Shown here in pieces: positions 1-7,008 of a stretch of DNA of 27,973 nt. A program made the translations under genes and the position numbers. The notes under the pieces were generated by a model. That model was not told where the DNA came from. It ran no database searches and was given only the letters and a program-made list of their open reading frames with translations. The first letter of the stretch is position 1; every line of letters begins with the position of its first letter. Origin of the DNA: Faecalimonas sp. (GTDB lineage Bacteria > Bacillota > Clostridia > Lachnospirales > Lachnospiraceae); the NCBI GenBank assembly GCA_020024645.1, contig JAHHTN010000020.1:1-27973 (forward strand). Reading direction: 5' to 3'.

Positions 1-7
1 CTTGTCT

Positions 8-36
8 ATAATATCATTCTATTCTACATATGTCAA
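8..36 (-). promoter_or_regulatory. Sigma-A-type promoter firing out of the left edge
   Basis: On the minus strand there is a perfect -35 TTGACA (complement at 31-36) and a -10 TATTAT (complement at 8-13) with a 17-bp spacer. It points to lower coordinates, so it should drive a gene beyond the left edge. Nothing else recognisable lies in 37-211. Confidence 0.6.
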
Positions 37-211
37 CATCTTTTTTCATTTTTTTTACTTTTTTATTCTATAACCATAAACCAGTATCTCATTAACTTTA
101 AATCTTTGCATTTTTATTCTATTTTCTATCCCAACGTCATTTTCTATATTAATAAAAGTGAAAATCATGATCATCCGCTATGCTCAACATACTAAAGTCC
201 ATAATCACAAA

Positions 212-243
212 AGAACACTAAAACTTTTACCTTTTAGTGTTCT
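212..243 (-). terminator. Rho-independent terminator of the long yitT gene
   Basis: A perfect 12-bp stem (arms 212-223 and 232-243, AGAACACTAAAA with its complement) has an 8-nt loop. It is followed on the minus strand by TTTTGTG. It starts a few bases past the stop codon of the YitT gene. Confidence 0.8.
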
Positions 244-251
244 CTTGTATT

Positions 252-1106
252 TTAATGAGGTTTAAATCCTTCCCCTCTTACTTCATTCGATTCCATTGTA
301 ATTAAGAACGCATCTTCATCTACCTCTTTAACAGCTTTTTGTACCATGTGCATTTCCTTATTACTGCAAGCGCACATAACAACTAATTTCTCTTCTCCGG
401 AATAACTTCCCACACCTCGCAAAAAAGTAGACCCACGTTGTGTAAGTTCATCGATTCGTTTTGCAACTTCATGTCCATGATCTGTAACAACTAATGTCAT
501 TTTCCCTGCATCAATACCATACATCACTTTATCTACAACAACCGAAAGAATATAAGTTAATATCAATCCATAAATAATGCTGTCCACATCTCCGAAAAGA
601 ACTCCACCCAATCCTACGATAATGACATCTGTAAGAAATGTAATTTTTCCGATTGACAAATGTGGTTTCAATGCACGAACAGACATAATAATAAAATCCG
701 CTCCTCCTGTAGATGTATTTCTCATATAAATCATAGCATACCCCAAACCAGAAAATACTCCTACACAAATGGCTGATAACATTCTATCTCCAGAATATAC
801 TGGAAGCATCGGTGCAACATAATCCATAAGCGGCCATGCAATGATCATTGTTTTAAGGGAACGAAGAAGAAAACCCTTTCCCAATAGTTTGTAACACATG
901 ATAATAATCGGAATATTTAATATAATTGTCATAGTACCAATTGGCAAGCCAAATAAATGATAAAAAATCATGGCAATTCCAGAAATTCCAGCAACCGGAA
1001 ACTTAGCATTTGCCGCAAAATTATATACACCAATAGCAATCAAAAGATTTCCTACAATGTCTACCAAAATATCAATCGCAAATTCTTTTACTTTGTTCTT
1101 TTCCAT
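252..1106 (-). CDS. YitT family membrane protein with C-terminal DUF2179 domain
   Basis: This is a predicted integral membrane protein of the YitT family; the molecular function of this family is not firmly known. Hydrophobic helices fill the first two thirds (roughly residues 10-200), including the family-like segment RNTSTGGADFIIMSVRA. The last 80 residues form a soluble cytoplasmic domain of the DUF2179 type with the segment TQRGSTFLRGVGSYSG, the usual two-part architecture of full-length YitT proteins. I prefer the ATG at 1106 because AAGGAAGAG lies at a proper distance before it. An ATG six codons upstream (1124) gives 290 residues but has a weaker site. The gene has its own promoter at 1196-1224 and its own terminator, so it is probably monocistronic. 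A shorter paralogue without the soluble domain lies at 22378-22983. Confidence 0.85.
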   Translation of the reverse strand: MEKNKVKEFAIDILVDIVGNLLIAIGVYNFAANAKFPVAGISGIAMIFYHLFGLPIGTMTIILNIPIIIMCYKLLGKGFLLRSLKTMIIAWPLMDYVAPMLPVYSGDRMLSAICVGVFSGLGYAMIYMRNTSTGGADFIIMSVRALKPHLSIGKITFLTDVIIVGLGGVLFGDVDSIIYGLILTYILSVVVDKVMYGIDAGKMTLVVTDHGHEVAKRIDELTQRGSTFLRGVGSYSGEEKLVVMCACSNKEMHMVQKAVKEVDEDAFLITMESNEVRGEGFKPH

Positions 1107-1195
1107 ATTCTCTTCCTTTCGCATTTTCTTTTCCTATAAAACTTAAAAAGAGCAAAGCAAATTAGTATAATTCGCAATCACTCTTTCCAAAGTAT

Positions 1196-1224
1196 AGTAT
1201 ATTCATCATAGAATTAAATGTCAA
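1196..1224 (-). promoter_or_regulatory. Promoter of the long yitT gene
   Basis: Minus-strand -35 TTGACA (complement 1219-1224) and -10 TATACT (complement 1196-1201) are separated by 17 bp. The -35 lies within the last codons of the upstream nudC gene and the -10 lies just after its stop. Distance to the yitT start is about 85 nt. Confidence 0.6.
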
Positions 1225-2047
1225 TATCTTTCTTGAAATACAAAATCATTTCATTTGTAAGACTTATATTTTTATCGACTATCGGAATATCTTCACGCTC
1301 AAACCATTCTGCTAAAGCTAGTTCTTCTGTATCCAATGTAATCTCATCTTCCCCATCTAAATCTACAAAAAATCCAAATAAAAGAGTATCTGTAAAAGAC
1401 CATGGCTGACTTTTATAGAATCGAATATTTTTTACTTTCAATCCTACTTCTTCCATAACTTCACGCTTCACTGTTTCCTCGATTGTTTCTCCAATTTCTG
1501 CATACCCTGCAATCAAAGCATATTTTTTATACTCTCTGTCTGCATATTTTGACAGCAAAAGCTGGTTCCCGTTCGTCACTCCAACAATGACTGCAGGAGA
1601 AATTTTCGGATATTCCATCTGACCACATTCCTCACACTTGAGCATTCTTTCTCTATCATCTTGTATCATTTTCTTTCCACATCTCCCACAAAATCTATGA
1701 GATTGATACCATTTATACAATTGGTAACCAGTAATTCCTGCAAAAGCAAGATATTGTGGTTTTAATCTTCGAAATACTTCTGTACCCTTCCAGCAATATC
1801 CCTCTATGTGATTTTTCAAATCTTCCCCCAAATAAAATGACTGTTGATCAATTGTAAAAAGGTATGTAATTCTTTCCACAAAGTCAACATTATATTTTTC
1901 TAATTCTTCAATAGTCGGAAAAACAATTTCTTCAGAGTCCTTTAACAGCACTTCTTTCCCACAATATATGCAGACAAAATTTCTTTTCTCTGGTTTTCTC
2001 GGTGTGTATTGATTTTTATAAATATGTGGATATATATCTTGTATCAT
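1214..2047 (-). CDS. nudC: NAD+ diphosphatase / NADH pyrophosphatase, Nudix family
   Basis: Family activity is hydrolysis of NAD(H) to NMN(H) and AMP; bacterial NudC also removes NAD caps from RNA. At 277 residues it has the family's normal size. A zinc ribbon of two CxxC pairs (C120, C123, C138, C141) precedes a Nudix box at residues 181-203 (G-x5-E-x7-REVxEExG). The SQPW motif at 213-216 is the NudC specificity signature; the usual following Pro-Phe-Pro is Ser-Phe-Thr here. An extra N-terminal CxxC (C26, C29) is present. TTGGAGATGATAAA before the ATG gives a good ribosome site. It is divergent from the D-2-hydroxyacid dehydrogenase across a 75-nt gap. A weak promoter candidate (TTTCAA, 17 bp, TAAAAT) lies near 2092-2120. 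There is no clear terminator before the promoter of the next gene. Confidence 0.9.
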   Translation of the reverse strand: MIQDIYPHIYKNQYTPRKPEKRNFVCIYCGKEVLLKDSEEIVFPTIEELEKYNVDFVERITYLFTIDQQSFYLGEDLKNHIEGYCWKGTEVFRRLKPQYLAFAGITGYQLYKWYQSHRFCGRCGKKMIQDDRERMLKCEECGQMEYPKISPAVIVGVTNGNQLLLSKYADREYKKYALIAGYAEIGETIEETVKREVMEEVGLKVKNIRFYKSQPWSFTDTLLFGFFVDLDGEDEITLDTEELALAEWFEREDIPIVDKNISLTNEMILYFKKDIDI

Positions 2048-2061
2048 TTTATCATCTCCAA

Positions 2062-2090
2062 TAGACTTTTTTTCTTTTTCAAGTTAAAAT
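2062..2090 (+). promoter_or_regulatory. Candidate promoter of the D-2-hydroxyacid dehydrogenase
   Basis: TAGACT (2062-2067) and TAAAAT (2085-2090) are 17 bp apart on the plus strand. The predicted leader of about 25 nt contains the ribosome site. Match to consensus is moderate. Confidence 0.4.
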
Positions 2091-2122
2091 TATTTTATAA
2101 CAAATTAGAAAGGATTGAAAGA

Positions 2123-3058
2123 ATGAAAATAATATTTTTAGATGCAAAAACACTTGGTGATGATGTCGATTTATCTAACTTTGAACAATTTGGCGAAGTT
2201 GTTCGATATGATTACTCCTCACCCACCAAAATCCCAGACAGAGTCAAGGACGCAGATGTTATTATTGTAAATAAAGTTTCTATTACTGAATCTACCATTC
2301 ATACTGCTAACAAATTAAAACTTGTATGTGTTACTGCAACTGGCACAGACAATTTGGATAAAAAATATCTCGAAGCAAATAATATCACATGGCGCAATGT
2401 TGCAGGCTACTCAACAAATTCTGTTGCACAACATACATTTGCTTTACTCTTTTATTTATTAGAAAAGTTAGATTATTATGATACCTATGTCAAAAATGGA
2501 GACTATAGCAATAATAAAATTTTCACTCATCTAGAAGAAAAATTTGCTGAGATTGAAGGAAAAACATGGGGAATTATTGGACTTGGTAATATCGGCCGCC
2601 GCGTTGCTCAAATTGCAGACTGTTTTGGTGCAAAAATAATTTATTATTCTCCTTCAACAAATCCAACTCAAGAAAAATACACAAAAGTAGATTTCGATAC
2701 TCTTTTAACTCAATCAGATATTATTTCTGTGCATGCACCTCTTACAGAAGAAACAAGAAATTTAATAGATAAGTCAGCCTTTTCCAAAATGAAACCTTCT
2801 TCTATTTTTCTAAATTTAGGACGTGGAGCAATCGTTGTAGAGAAAGATCTGGCATATGCACTTGAAAACAATTTAATCTCAGCTGCTGGATTAGATGTGC
2901 TTTGTACTGAACCAATAGAAGATAGCAACCCTTTACTAAAAATAAAAGACAGTCGCAAACTATTTATCACCCCACATATCGCTTGGGCAAGTATAGAAGC
3001 ACGCACAAAACTTATGAATATCGTCTTAGAGCAAATCAAGGAGTTTTTCCGACAATAA
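2123..3058 (+). CDS. D-2-hydroxyacid dehydrogenase, NAD-dependent
   Basis: This is a cytoplasmic oxidoreductase interconverting a 2-oxoacid and a D-2-hydroxyacid with NAD(H). The 311-residue protein has the Rossmann motif GLGNIG (153-158). The family's catalytic triad is visible: Arg234 in NLGRGA, Glu263 in CTEP and His285 in PHIAW. The closest family types are glycerate dehydrogenase / hydroxypyruvate reductase and similar enzymes, and the substrate cannot be read from sequence. The start at 2123 is chosen because AGAAAGGA precedes it; a longer frame back to 2009 would run over the nudC start and has a membrane-like, low-complexity extension. It is a single gene ending in the terminator at 3057-3083. 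Confidence 0.88.
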   Translation: MKIIFLDAKTLGDDVDLSNFEQFGEVVRYDYSSPTKIPDRVKDADVIIVNKVSITESTIHTANKLKLVCVTATGTDNLDKKYLEANNITWRNVAGYSTNSVAQHTFALLFYLLEKLDYYDTYVKNGDYSNNKIFTHLEEKFAEIEGKTWGIIGLGNIGRRVAQIADCFGAKIIYYSPSTNPTQEKYTKVDFDTLLTQSDIISVHAPLTEETRNLIDKSAFSKMKPSSIFLNLGRGAIVVEKDLAYALENNLISAAGLDVLCTEPIEDSNPLLKIKDSRKLFITPHIAWASIEARTKLMNIVLEQIKEFFRQ

Positions 3059-3083
3059 AGGGAGATGCACCACATCTCCCTTT
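3057..3083. terminator. Bidirectional terminator between convergent genes
   Basis: A perfect 11-bp stem AAAGGGAGATG (3057-3067) pairs with 3073-3083 around a 5-nt loop. ACTTTTT follows on the plus strand. It overlaps the stop codons of both the dehydrogenase (plus) and lspA (minus). Confidence 0.8.
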
Positions 3084-3528
3084 ACTTTTTCATGTAGGAT
3101 AAAACGACTCCTATCACTCCAGCAAAAATAGAAAAATCTCCTATATTAAATGTAATGTTTTCAAACTTTTTCCACTTCGACTGAAACCCAATATAATCTA
3201 CAACATATTTTCTTTTTATTCTATCATACAAATTACTTATCGCTCCACCAATCAGAAAACTTAAACTAATTTTTTCTAAACCGTTTTTCTTTCTTCCAAA
3301 AAGATAGCACATATATATGGTAACAATAAGCGATAGCCATTTTACAACATTGGGATATTTATCCCCTAAATTCAACGCCATTCCTTCGTTATGCACATGG
3401 CGAACAAAAATTCTGCCTTGTTGAATTGGAAATTCTTCTCCATACTTTATCTTCTTTTCTACTCGACTTTTCATCCACAAGTCGAAAACCGATACTACAA
3501 TGATGATCAAAAAACAAACTACCAGCAT
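3082..3528 (-). CDS. lspA: Lipoprotein signal peptidase (signal peptidase II)
   Basis: This membrane aspartyl protease cleaves prolipoprotein signal peptides ahead of the lipid-modified cysteine. The 148 residues carry the family blocks in order: D16-x3-K20 in the first helix, HNEGMALNL (46-54), GGAISNLYDR (94-103) and VVDYI followed by FNIGD (127-131). The two catalytic aspartates are D102 and D131. The asparagine-to-serine region (GGAISN rather than GGAxGN) and the short length make it a slightly divergent member. It is the last gene of a three-gene operon, starting 2 nt after the stop of the small coiled-coil protein, with TGAGGA as ribosome site. Confidence 0.85.
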   Translation of the reverse strand: MLVVCFLIIIVVSVFDLWMKSRVEKKIKYGEEFPIQQGRIFVRHVHNEGMALNLGDKYPNVVKWLSLIVTIYMCYLFGRKKNGLEKISLSFLIGGAISNLYDRIKRKYVVDYIGFQSKWKKFENITFNIGDFSIFAGVIGVVLSYMKK

Positions 3529-3530
3529 AG

Positions 3531-3818
3531 TTAGTCCTCAACAATACTCTGTATTTCTGCTTCACACACTTTTATTTCCTCGTCTCTCTCAGAAATATTT
3601 TCACACAAATCAAAAAATTCACCTTCTTGTATTTCTCCGTTTTGATAACGCTCATAAATCATACGCCCCAAATCTCTAAAATCTCTTCTGTTATTTCTCT
3701 CTAGAGTACGAATTTTTCCTTTAATCTTTTGTACTTCTACAACTTCTCCAGCTTTTTTCCCAACCGTCTCTGCTGTTTCTCCAATTTTATCCACAATATT
3801 TTCAAACAAGTCTTTCAT
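3531..3818 (-). CDS. Small charged coiled-coil protein, function unknown
   Basis: I do not recognise a characterised family. The 95-residue protein has no membrane segment. It starts with an amphipathic stretch (MKDLFENIVDKIGETAETVGKKAGEVVE) and continues as heptad-like charged helices to the end (…ERDEEIKVCEAEIQSIVED), so it is probably a helical hairpin or short coiled coil. It has a clear ribosome site (AAGGAACAG before ATG). It sits 18 nt after the S8 protease gene and 2 nt before lspA, so the three are almost certainly co-transcribed. Similar small proteins are common in Lachnospiraceae genomes (from memory). Real coding status is supported by the tight operon fit. Confidence 0.7.
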   Translation of the reverse strand: MKDLFENIVDKIGETAETVGKKAGEVVEVQKIKGKIRTLERNNRRDFRDLGRMIYERYQNGEIQEGEFFDLCENISERDEEIKVCEAEIQSIVED

Positions 3819-3836
3819 CTGTTCCTTTTTCCTTTC

Positions 3837-5456
3837 TTAAAATGACCTCAATTCGTCAAAAGTTTTGTACAAATCTAAAGTTCCATACCCCCATTCTCTA
3901 TTAGGATATTCTTCTACATCTATACGATTCGTTCCCAAAATCAATAGATTTTTAATTTGCACCGTATCTACATTCCGCCTGCCCAACTGGTAATAAAGCC
4001 ATTCCATAAGTAGCGCAGATGCGCCTGCTGTAATCGCCGTAGAAATACTTGATCCACTTCTTCTTACAAACTGATTTCTGCTTGACATTCCTAGTACTTC
4101 TACTCCAGGTGCTGCAAAATCTGGTTTTAAACTTCCATTTCTAGTATATCCTCTTCCAGAATCAATAGCAATACTATTGTTATTTCCATTATAGTTTGCT
4201 GCTGTCATCGCATTCCGCACGCATCCTGGTTCTGTAATTGTTACGTCTGGATTGGAACGCAAAAAATAAACTTCTCCTTTTAAAAATTCTGTTACCGGAA
4301 GCCATATATGAAAAACACCATCGGAAATTTGTAGTGCTTCTACTTCTATCTTCCATATTCCCTCTACCGCATTTTCAAACCGAACAAATGCTAATTCCGA
4401 ATTCGTTCTTTCCACAAGCAAACGATAATCTACATATACTTTCGTCCGTTCAAAAACAAAACTATGGACAGAAGTACTTTCACTTTGTTTTACAGTTGGA
4501 AAAGGAATCCTTTCCCCAGCAGGAGAAGTGATCGTTACCATAAAAATATTTGGTATGTCCGTCCACATTTCCAAAGTAAATCCCGTCCCCGTTTTTTCTA
4601 CACGTATTTCAGCCGAATCTTTTCCACGTCTTTCTTCTACTCTCCCATAATAATGATGGCGCTGATTCGCCTCATTTCCTCCCCCTAATACAACAGCCAT
4701 ATTATGCACATTCGAATAATAAGAAAGTAAATTTCCCAAAGGCGATGTACCATTATGATCACCCAAATTTGTTCCAAGAGGTATACAAAGAATAAGTGGT
4801 AACTGATTTTTCTTTGCTAGCATCTCCAAGTATCTTATTCCTAGCATAATATCATTTTCTTGATAACATTTTGATTCTTCGTCTATAAAATAAAATTGTT
4901 TCAAATATTTTTTCGCTGTCTTTAATTTCACAATACCCAATGTAGCCATTGGTGCTGCTCCTAGGAAATCTTCATTTATATTTTCTCCTCCTGCAGCTAT
5001 GCTAGCCACAAATGTACCATGTCCTTCATCGTCCATCGTCGGAACAATTTCTTTAGGGTTACTACTTCGTAGTGCTTCATTAATTTCTTCTCTCACATAT
5101 TCACTTCCATATAAAAATCCTTCTGGCTCTTTCCCGGTCTGAATTGTTTGATCCCAAATACCTACAATTCTTGTACTTCCGTCTTCATTTCTAAAAAGAG
5201 GGTTTTCATAATCAATTCCTGTGTCAACAATTCCAATCATCACCCCATTTCCTCTTAATTGTAATGTAGGATAATTTTGCACTCTAGAAATCCCCGCTTG
5301 ATTTAACGTCTCTGTATCTAACAGTGTATAGCATTTTGGAATACTCCCATAACTAAATCTTTCCAATGTTATCGGATCTCCCAAAATTTTATTTACATAA
5401 ACCGTATGATAATAAAATCCCATTTCTTGATCACACACTCTAACTTTAGAAATCAT
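3837..5456 (-). CDS. Subtilisin-like S8 family peptidase (Csp-like), N-terminus interrupted upstream
   Basis: This serine protease of the subtilase fold has its catalytic triad intact. Numbered from the ATG at 5456, these are Asp78 in GIVDTGID, His146 in GHGTFVASIAAG and Ser470 in SGSSISTA, the last replacing the usual GTSMA. A region of about 200 residues between His and Ser holds the beta-rich insertion typical of clostridial Csp-type subtilases, which process spore or surface proteins. I see no signal peptide or membrane segment. The ATG at 5456 gives 539 residues but has a poor ribosome site (AGAG directly abutting it). The reading frame stays open upstream through eight further codons to a TAA at 5481-5483, and beyond that a family-like start region continues in frame to a good start at 5549. 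The true gene was probably 570 codons and is now nonsense-interrupted, or translation re-initiates at 5456. It leads an operon with the coiled-coil protein and lspA. Confidence 0.8.
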   Translation of the reverse strand: MISKVRVCDQEMGFYYHTVYVNKILGDPITLERFSYGSIPKCYTLLDTETLNQAGISRVQNYPTLQLRGNGVMIGIVDTGIDYENPLFRNEDGSTRIVGIWDQTIQTGKEPEGFLYGSEYVREEINEALRSSNPKEIVPTMDDEGHGTFVASIAAGGENINEDFLGAAPMATLGIVKLKTAKKYLKQFYFIDEESKCYQENDIMLGIRYLEMLAKKNQLPLILCIPLGTNLGDHNGTSPLGNLLSYYSNVHNMAVVLGGGNEANQRHHYYGRVEERRGKDSAEIRVEKTGTGFTLEMWTDIPNIFMVTITSPAGERIPFPTVKQSESTSVHSFVFERTKVYVDYRLLVERTNSELAFVRFENAVEGIWKIEVEALQISDGVFHIWLPVTEFLKGEVYFLRSNPDVTITEPGCVRNAMTAANYNGNNNSIAIDSGRGYTRNGSLKPDFAAPGVEVLGMSSRNQFVRRSGSSISTAITAGASALLMEWLYYQLGRRNVDTVQIKNLLILGTNRIDVEEYPNREWGYGTLDLYKTFDELRSF

Positions 5457-5480
5457 CTCTAAAAAAGACGGATTTTCTCT

Positions 5481-5549
5481 TTAATAAATAAAATCTCTAA
5501 AATCTTCCGATAAAATTTGTTCTTTACATACAAGTGAATCTTCCAACAT
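5481..5549 (-). other. Detached N-terminal codons of the S8 peptidase, or 22-codon leader ORF
   Basis: A 22-codon ORF starts at an ATG with a good ribosome site (AAAAAGGAAAAT). It ends at TAA exactly in frame with the downstream S8 protease: 31 codons separate the two ATGs. Its tail, KEQILSEDFRDFIY, resembles the N-terminus I remember for Csp-like subtilases of this family. It is therefore best read as the original N-terminus of that gene, separated by one stop codon. A true leader peptide is the alternative. Confidence 0.6.
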
Positions 5550-5576
5550 ATTTTCCTTTTTATTTTCATTATATGA

Positions 5577-5606
5577 AAAGGGTTCCGCATAATTGCGAAA
5601 CCCTTT
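5577..5606 (-). terminator. Terminator of the cation/proton antiporter gene
   Basis: A 13-position stem with one mismatch (arms 5577-5589 and 5594-5606, AAAGGGTT then CGCA) has loop TAAT. TTTTC follows on the minus strand. A TATAAT hexamer lies just beyond (minus strand), possibly the -10 of the S8 protease operon. Confidence 0.75.
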
Positions 5607-5610
5607 ATAT

Positions 5611-6891
5611 TTATTTCCAAACTCCTTTTTCTTCACGCATTCCACGAACACTTTCATCATATTCTGCAAATTTGTTACTTCCTGCATAATCTGATGGTTG
5701 TTCATTTGACGGTGTTGATTTGAATACAATTTTCAATAAAATTGGTGTAATAATTGTAGTAATAACAACCACAATGATTATTGGTCCTAAAAAGTTAGAT
5801 CCTAAAAGTCCTAATGCTTCTCCTTTACTAGCTACTATCAATGCAACCTCACCACGAGAAATCATTCCGACACCAATTCGTTTGCATTGATAATTTTCAT
5901 ATCCACAAACTTTCGCTCCTAGACCACAACCTACAATTTTTGTTAAAATAGCTATGATACATAATACTACTGAGAATATCACAACAGCAACTGACATTTT
6001 CGGCAATACAACTTTTAACCCGATACTCGCAAAAAAGATTGGTGATAATAACATATATGATAATGTATCAAACTTTGATGCTACAAAAGCCGAACGTGAT
6101 GTATTAGAAATAATCAAACCCGCAATAAATGCACCTGTAATATCAGCAACTCCAAATCCCACTTCCGCAATAAATGCCATTAATAAACAAAATACAAAAG
6201 CAATGATTGCATGTCTTCTAAGTGCTTTATTAGATGTTTCACTCCACTTTTTATATAGTTTGTAAAACAAGATACCGATGACTCCTGAAAAAACGAAAAA
6301 TCCTGCAATTTTCAATAATACAACTGCAATACTTACAGAAGAATCCGCCATACTTGTTACGATTGTCAATGCTACGATACCTAAAATATCATCAATAATA
6401 GCAGCTCCTAAAATGGCATTTCCTGAACGAGTCTTTAGTTTTCCAAGTTCTTTTAGCGTTTCTACAGTAATACTTACAGATGTAGCTGTCAAAATAATTC
6501 CAATAAAGATATTTTGTAAAAAGATATTACAACTTGCATCTGAAGAAATCAATTCTGGTTTGTTAAAGAAATAAGCAACAGCAAATCCTCCAATCAGAGG
6601 AACTATAACCCCAAAAAGCGCAATAATAAATGATGCTTTCCCACTCTCTTTTAATTCCTTAACATCTGTCTCCATACCTGCACAAAACATTAAAACAATA
6701 ACACCGATTTCTGCAACTTCATGGATAAAACTTGTTTCCGTTAATATGCCAAGCATTGCTGGTCCTAGCACTAACCCCGCTAATAATGCTCCTACTACTT
6801 GTGGCATTTGTACTCTTCGTGTTGCAAGCCCTAATGCTTTTGTACTCAAAAGAATAATTGCAACGTCTAACAAATAACGATACCCTTCCAT
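5611..6891 (-). CDS. Cation/proton antiporter, CPA2 (Kef/NapA-like) family
   Basis: This polytopic membrane transporter exchanges Na+ or K+ for protons across the cytoplasmic membrane. The 426 residues form about 12-13 hydrophobic helices with almost no soluble tail. Seen motifs are an Asp-Asp pair in AAIIDDILGIVAL, which in CPA2 proteins is the ion-binding site of electrogenic exchangers, and GVGMISRGEVALIVASKG near the C-terminus, a CPA2 hallmark. There is no TrkA/RCK domain, so nucleotide gating in the Kef manner is not expected from this chain. AAGGAGATATAGAC before the ATG fixes the start. The gene is a single transcription unit with a candidate promoter at 6936-6964 and its own terminator. 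Which cation is carried cannot be told from sequence. Confidence 0.87.
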   Translation of the reverse strand: MEGYRYLLDVAIILLSTKALGLATRRVQMPQVVGALLAGLVLGPAMLGILTETSFIHEVAEIGVIVLMFCAGMETDVKELKESGKASFIIALFGVIVPLIGGFAVAYFFNKPELISSDASCNIFLQNIFIGIILTATSVSITVETLKELGKLKTRSGNAILGAAIIDDILGIVALTIVTSMADSSVSIAVVLLKIAGFFVFSGVIGILFYKLYKKWSETSNKALRRHAIIAFVFCLLMAFIAEVGFGVADITGAFIAGLIISNTSRSAFVASKFDTLSYMLLSPIFFASIGLKVVLPKMSVAVVIFSVVLCIIAILTKIVGCGLGAKVCGYENYQCKRIGVGMISRGEVALIVASKGEALGLLGSNFLGPIIIVVVITTIITPILLKIVFKSTPSNEQPSDYAGSNKFAEYDESVRGMREEKGVWK

Positions 6892-6935
6892 GTCTATATC
6901 TCCTTGTCTTTTCTCTTCTCTTAAAAACCTTATTC

Positions 6936-6964
6936 AGATTACACCCATTGAAGAGGTTTTGCAA
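6936..6964 (-). promoter_or_regulatory. Candidate promoter of the antiporter gene
   Basis: Minus-strand TTGCAA (complement 6959-6964) and TAATCT (complement 6936-6941) are 17 bp apart, within the 117-nt gap after the ClpX-like gene. The -35 is good and the -10 is weak. Confidence 0.4.
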
Positions 6965-7008
6965 CCGTCATTTTTTACAATTTTTTCATTTTTTTCATTT
7001 TATTTTCA

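Noticed and set aside
2009..2122. N-terminal extension of the D-2-hydroxyacid dehydrogenase
   Set aside because: Overlaps the nudC start and promoter region; the ribosome site supports the ATG at 2123.
5550..5729. Upstream part of an 82-codon ORF overlapping the antiporter 3' end
   Set aside because: It overlaps the antiporter in another frame and spans the terminator; only the last 22 codons have their own ribosome site.
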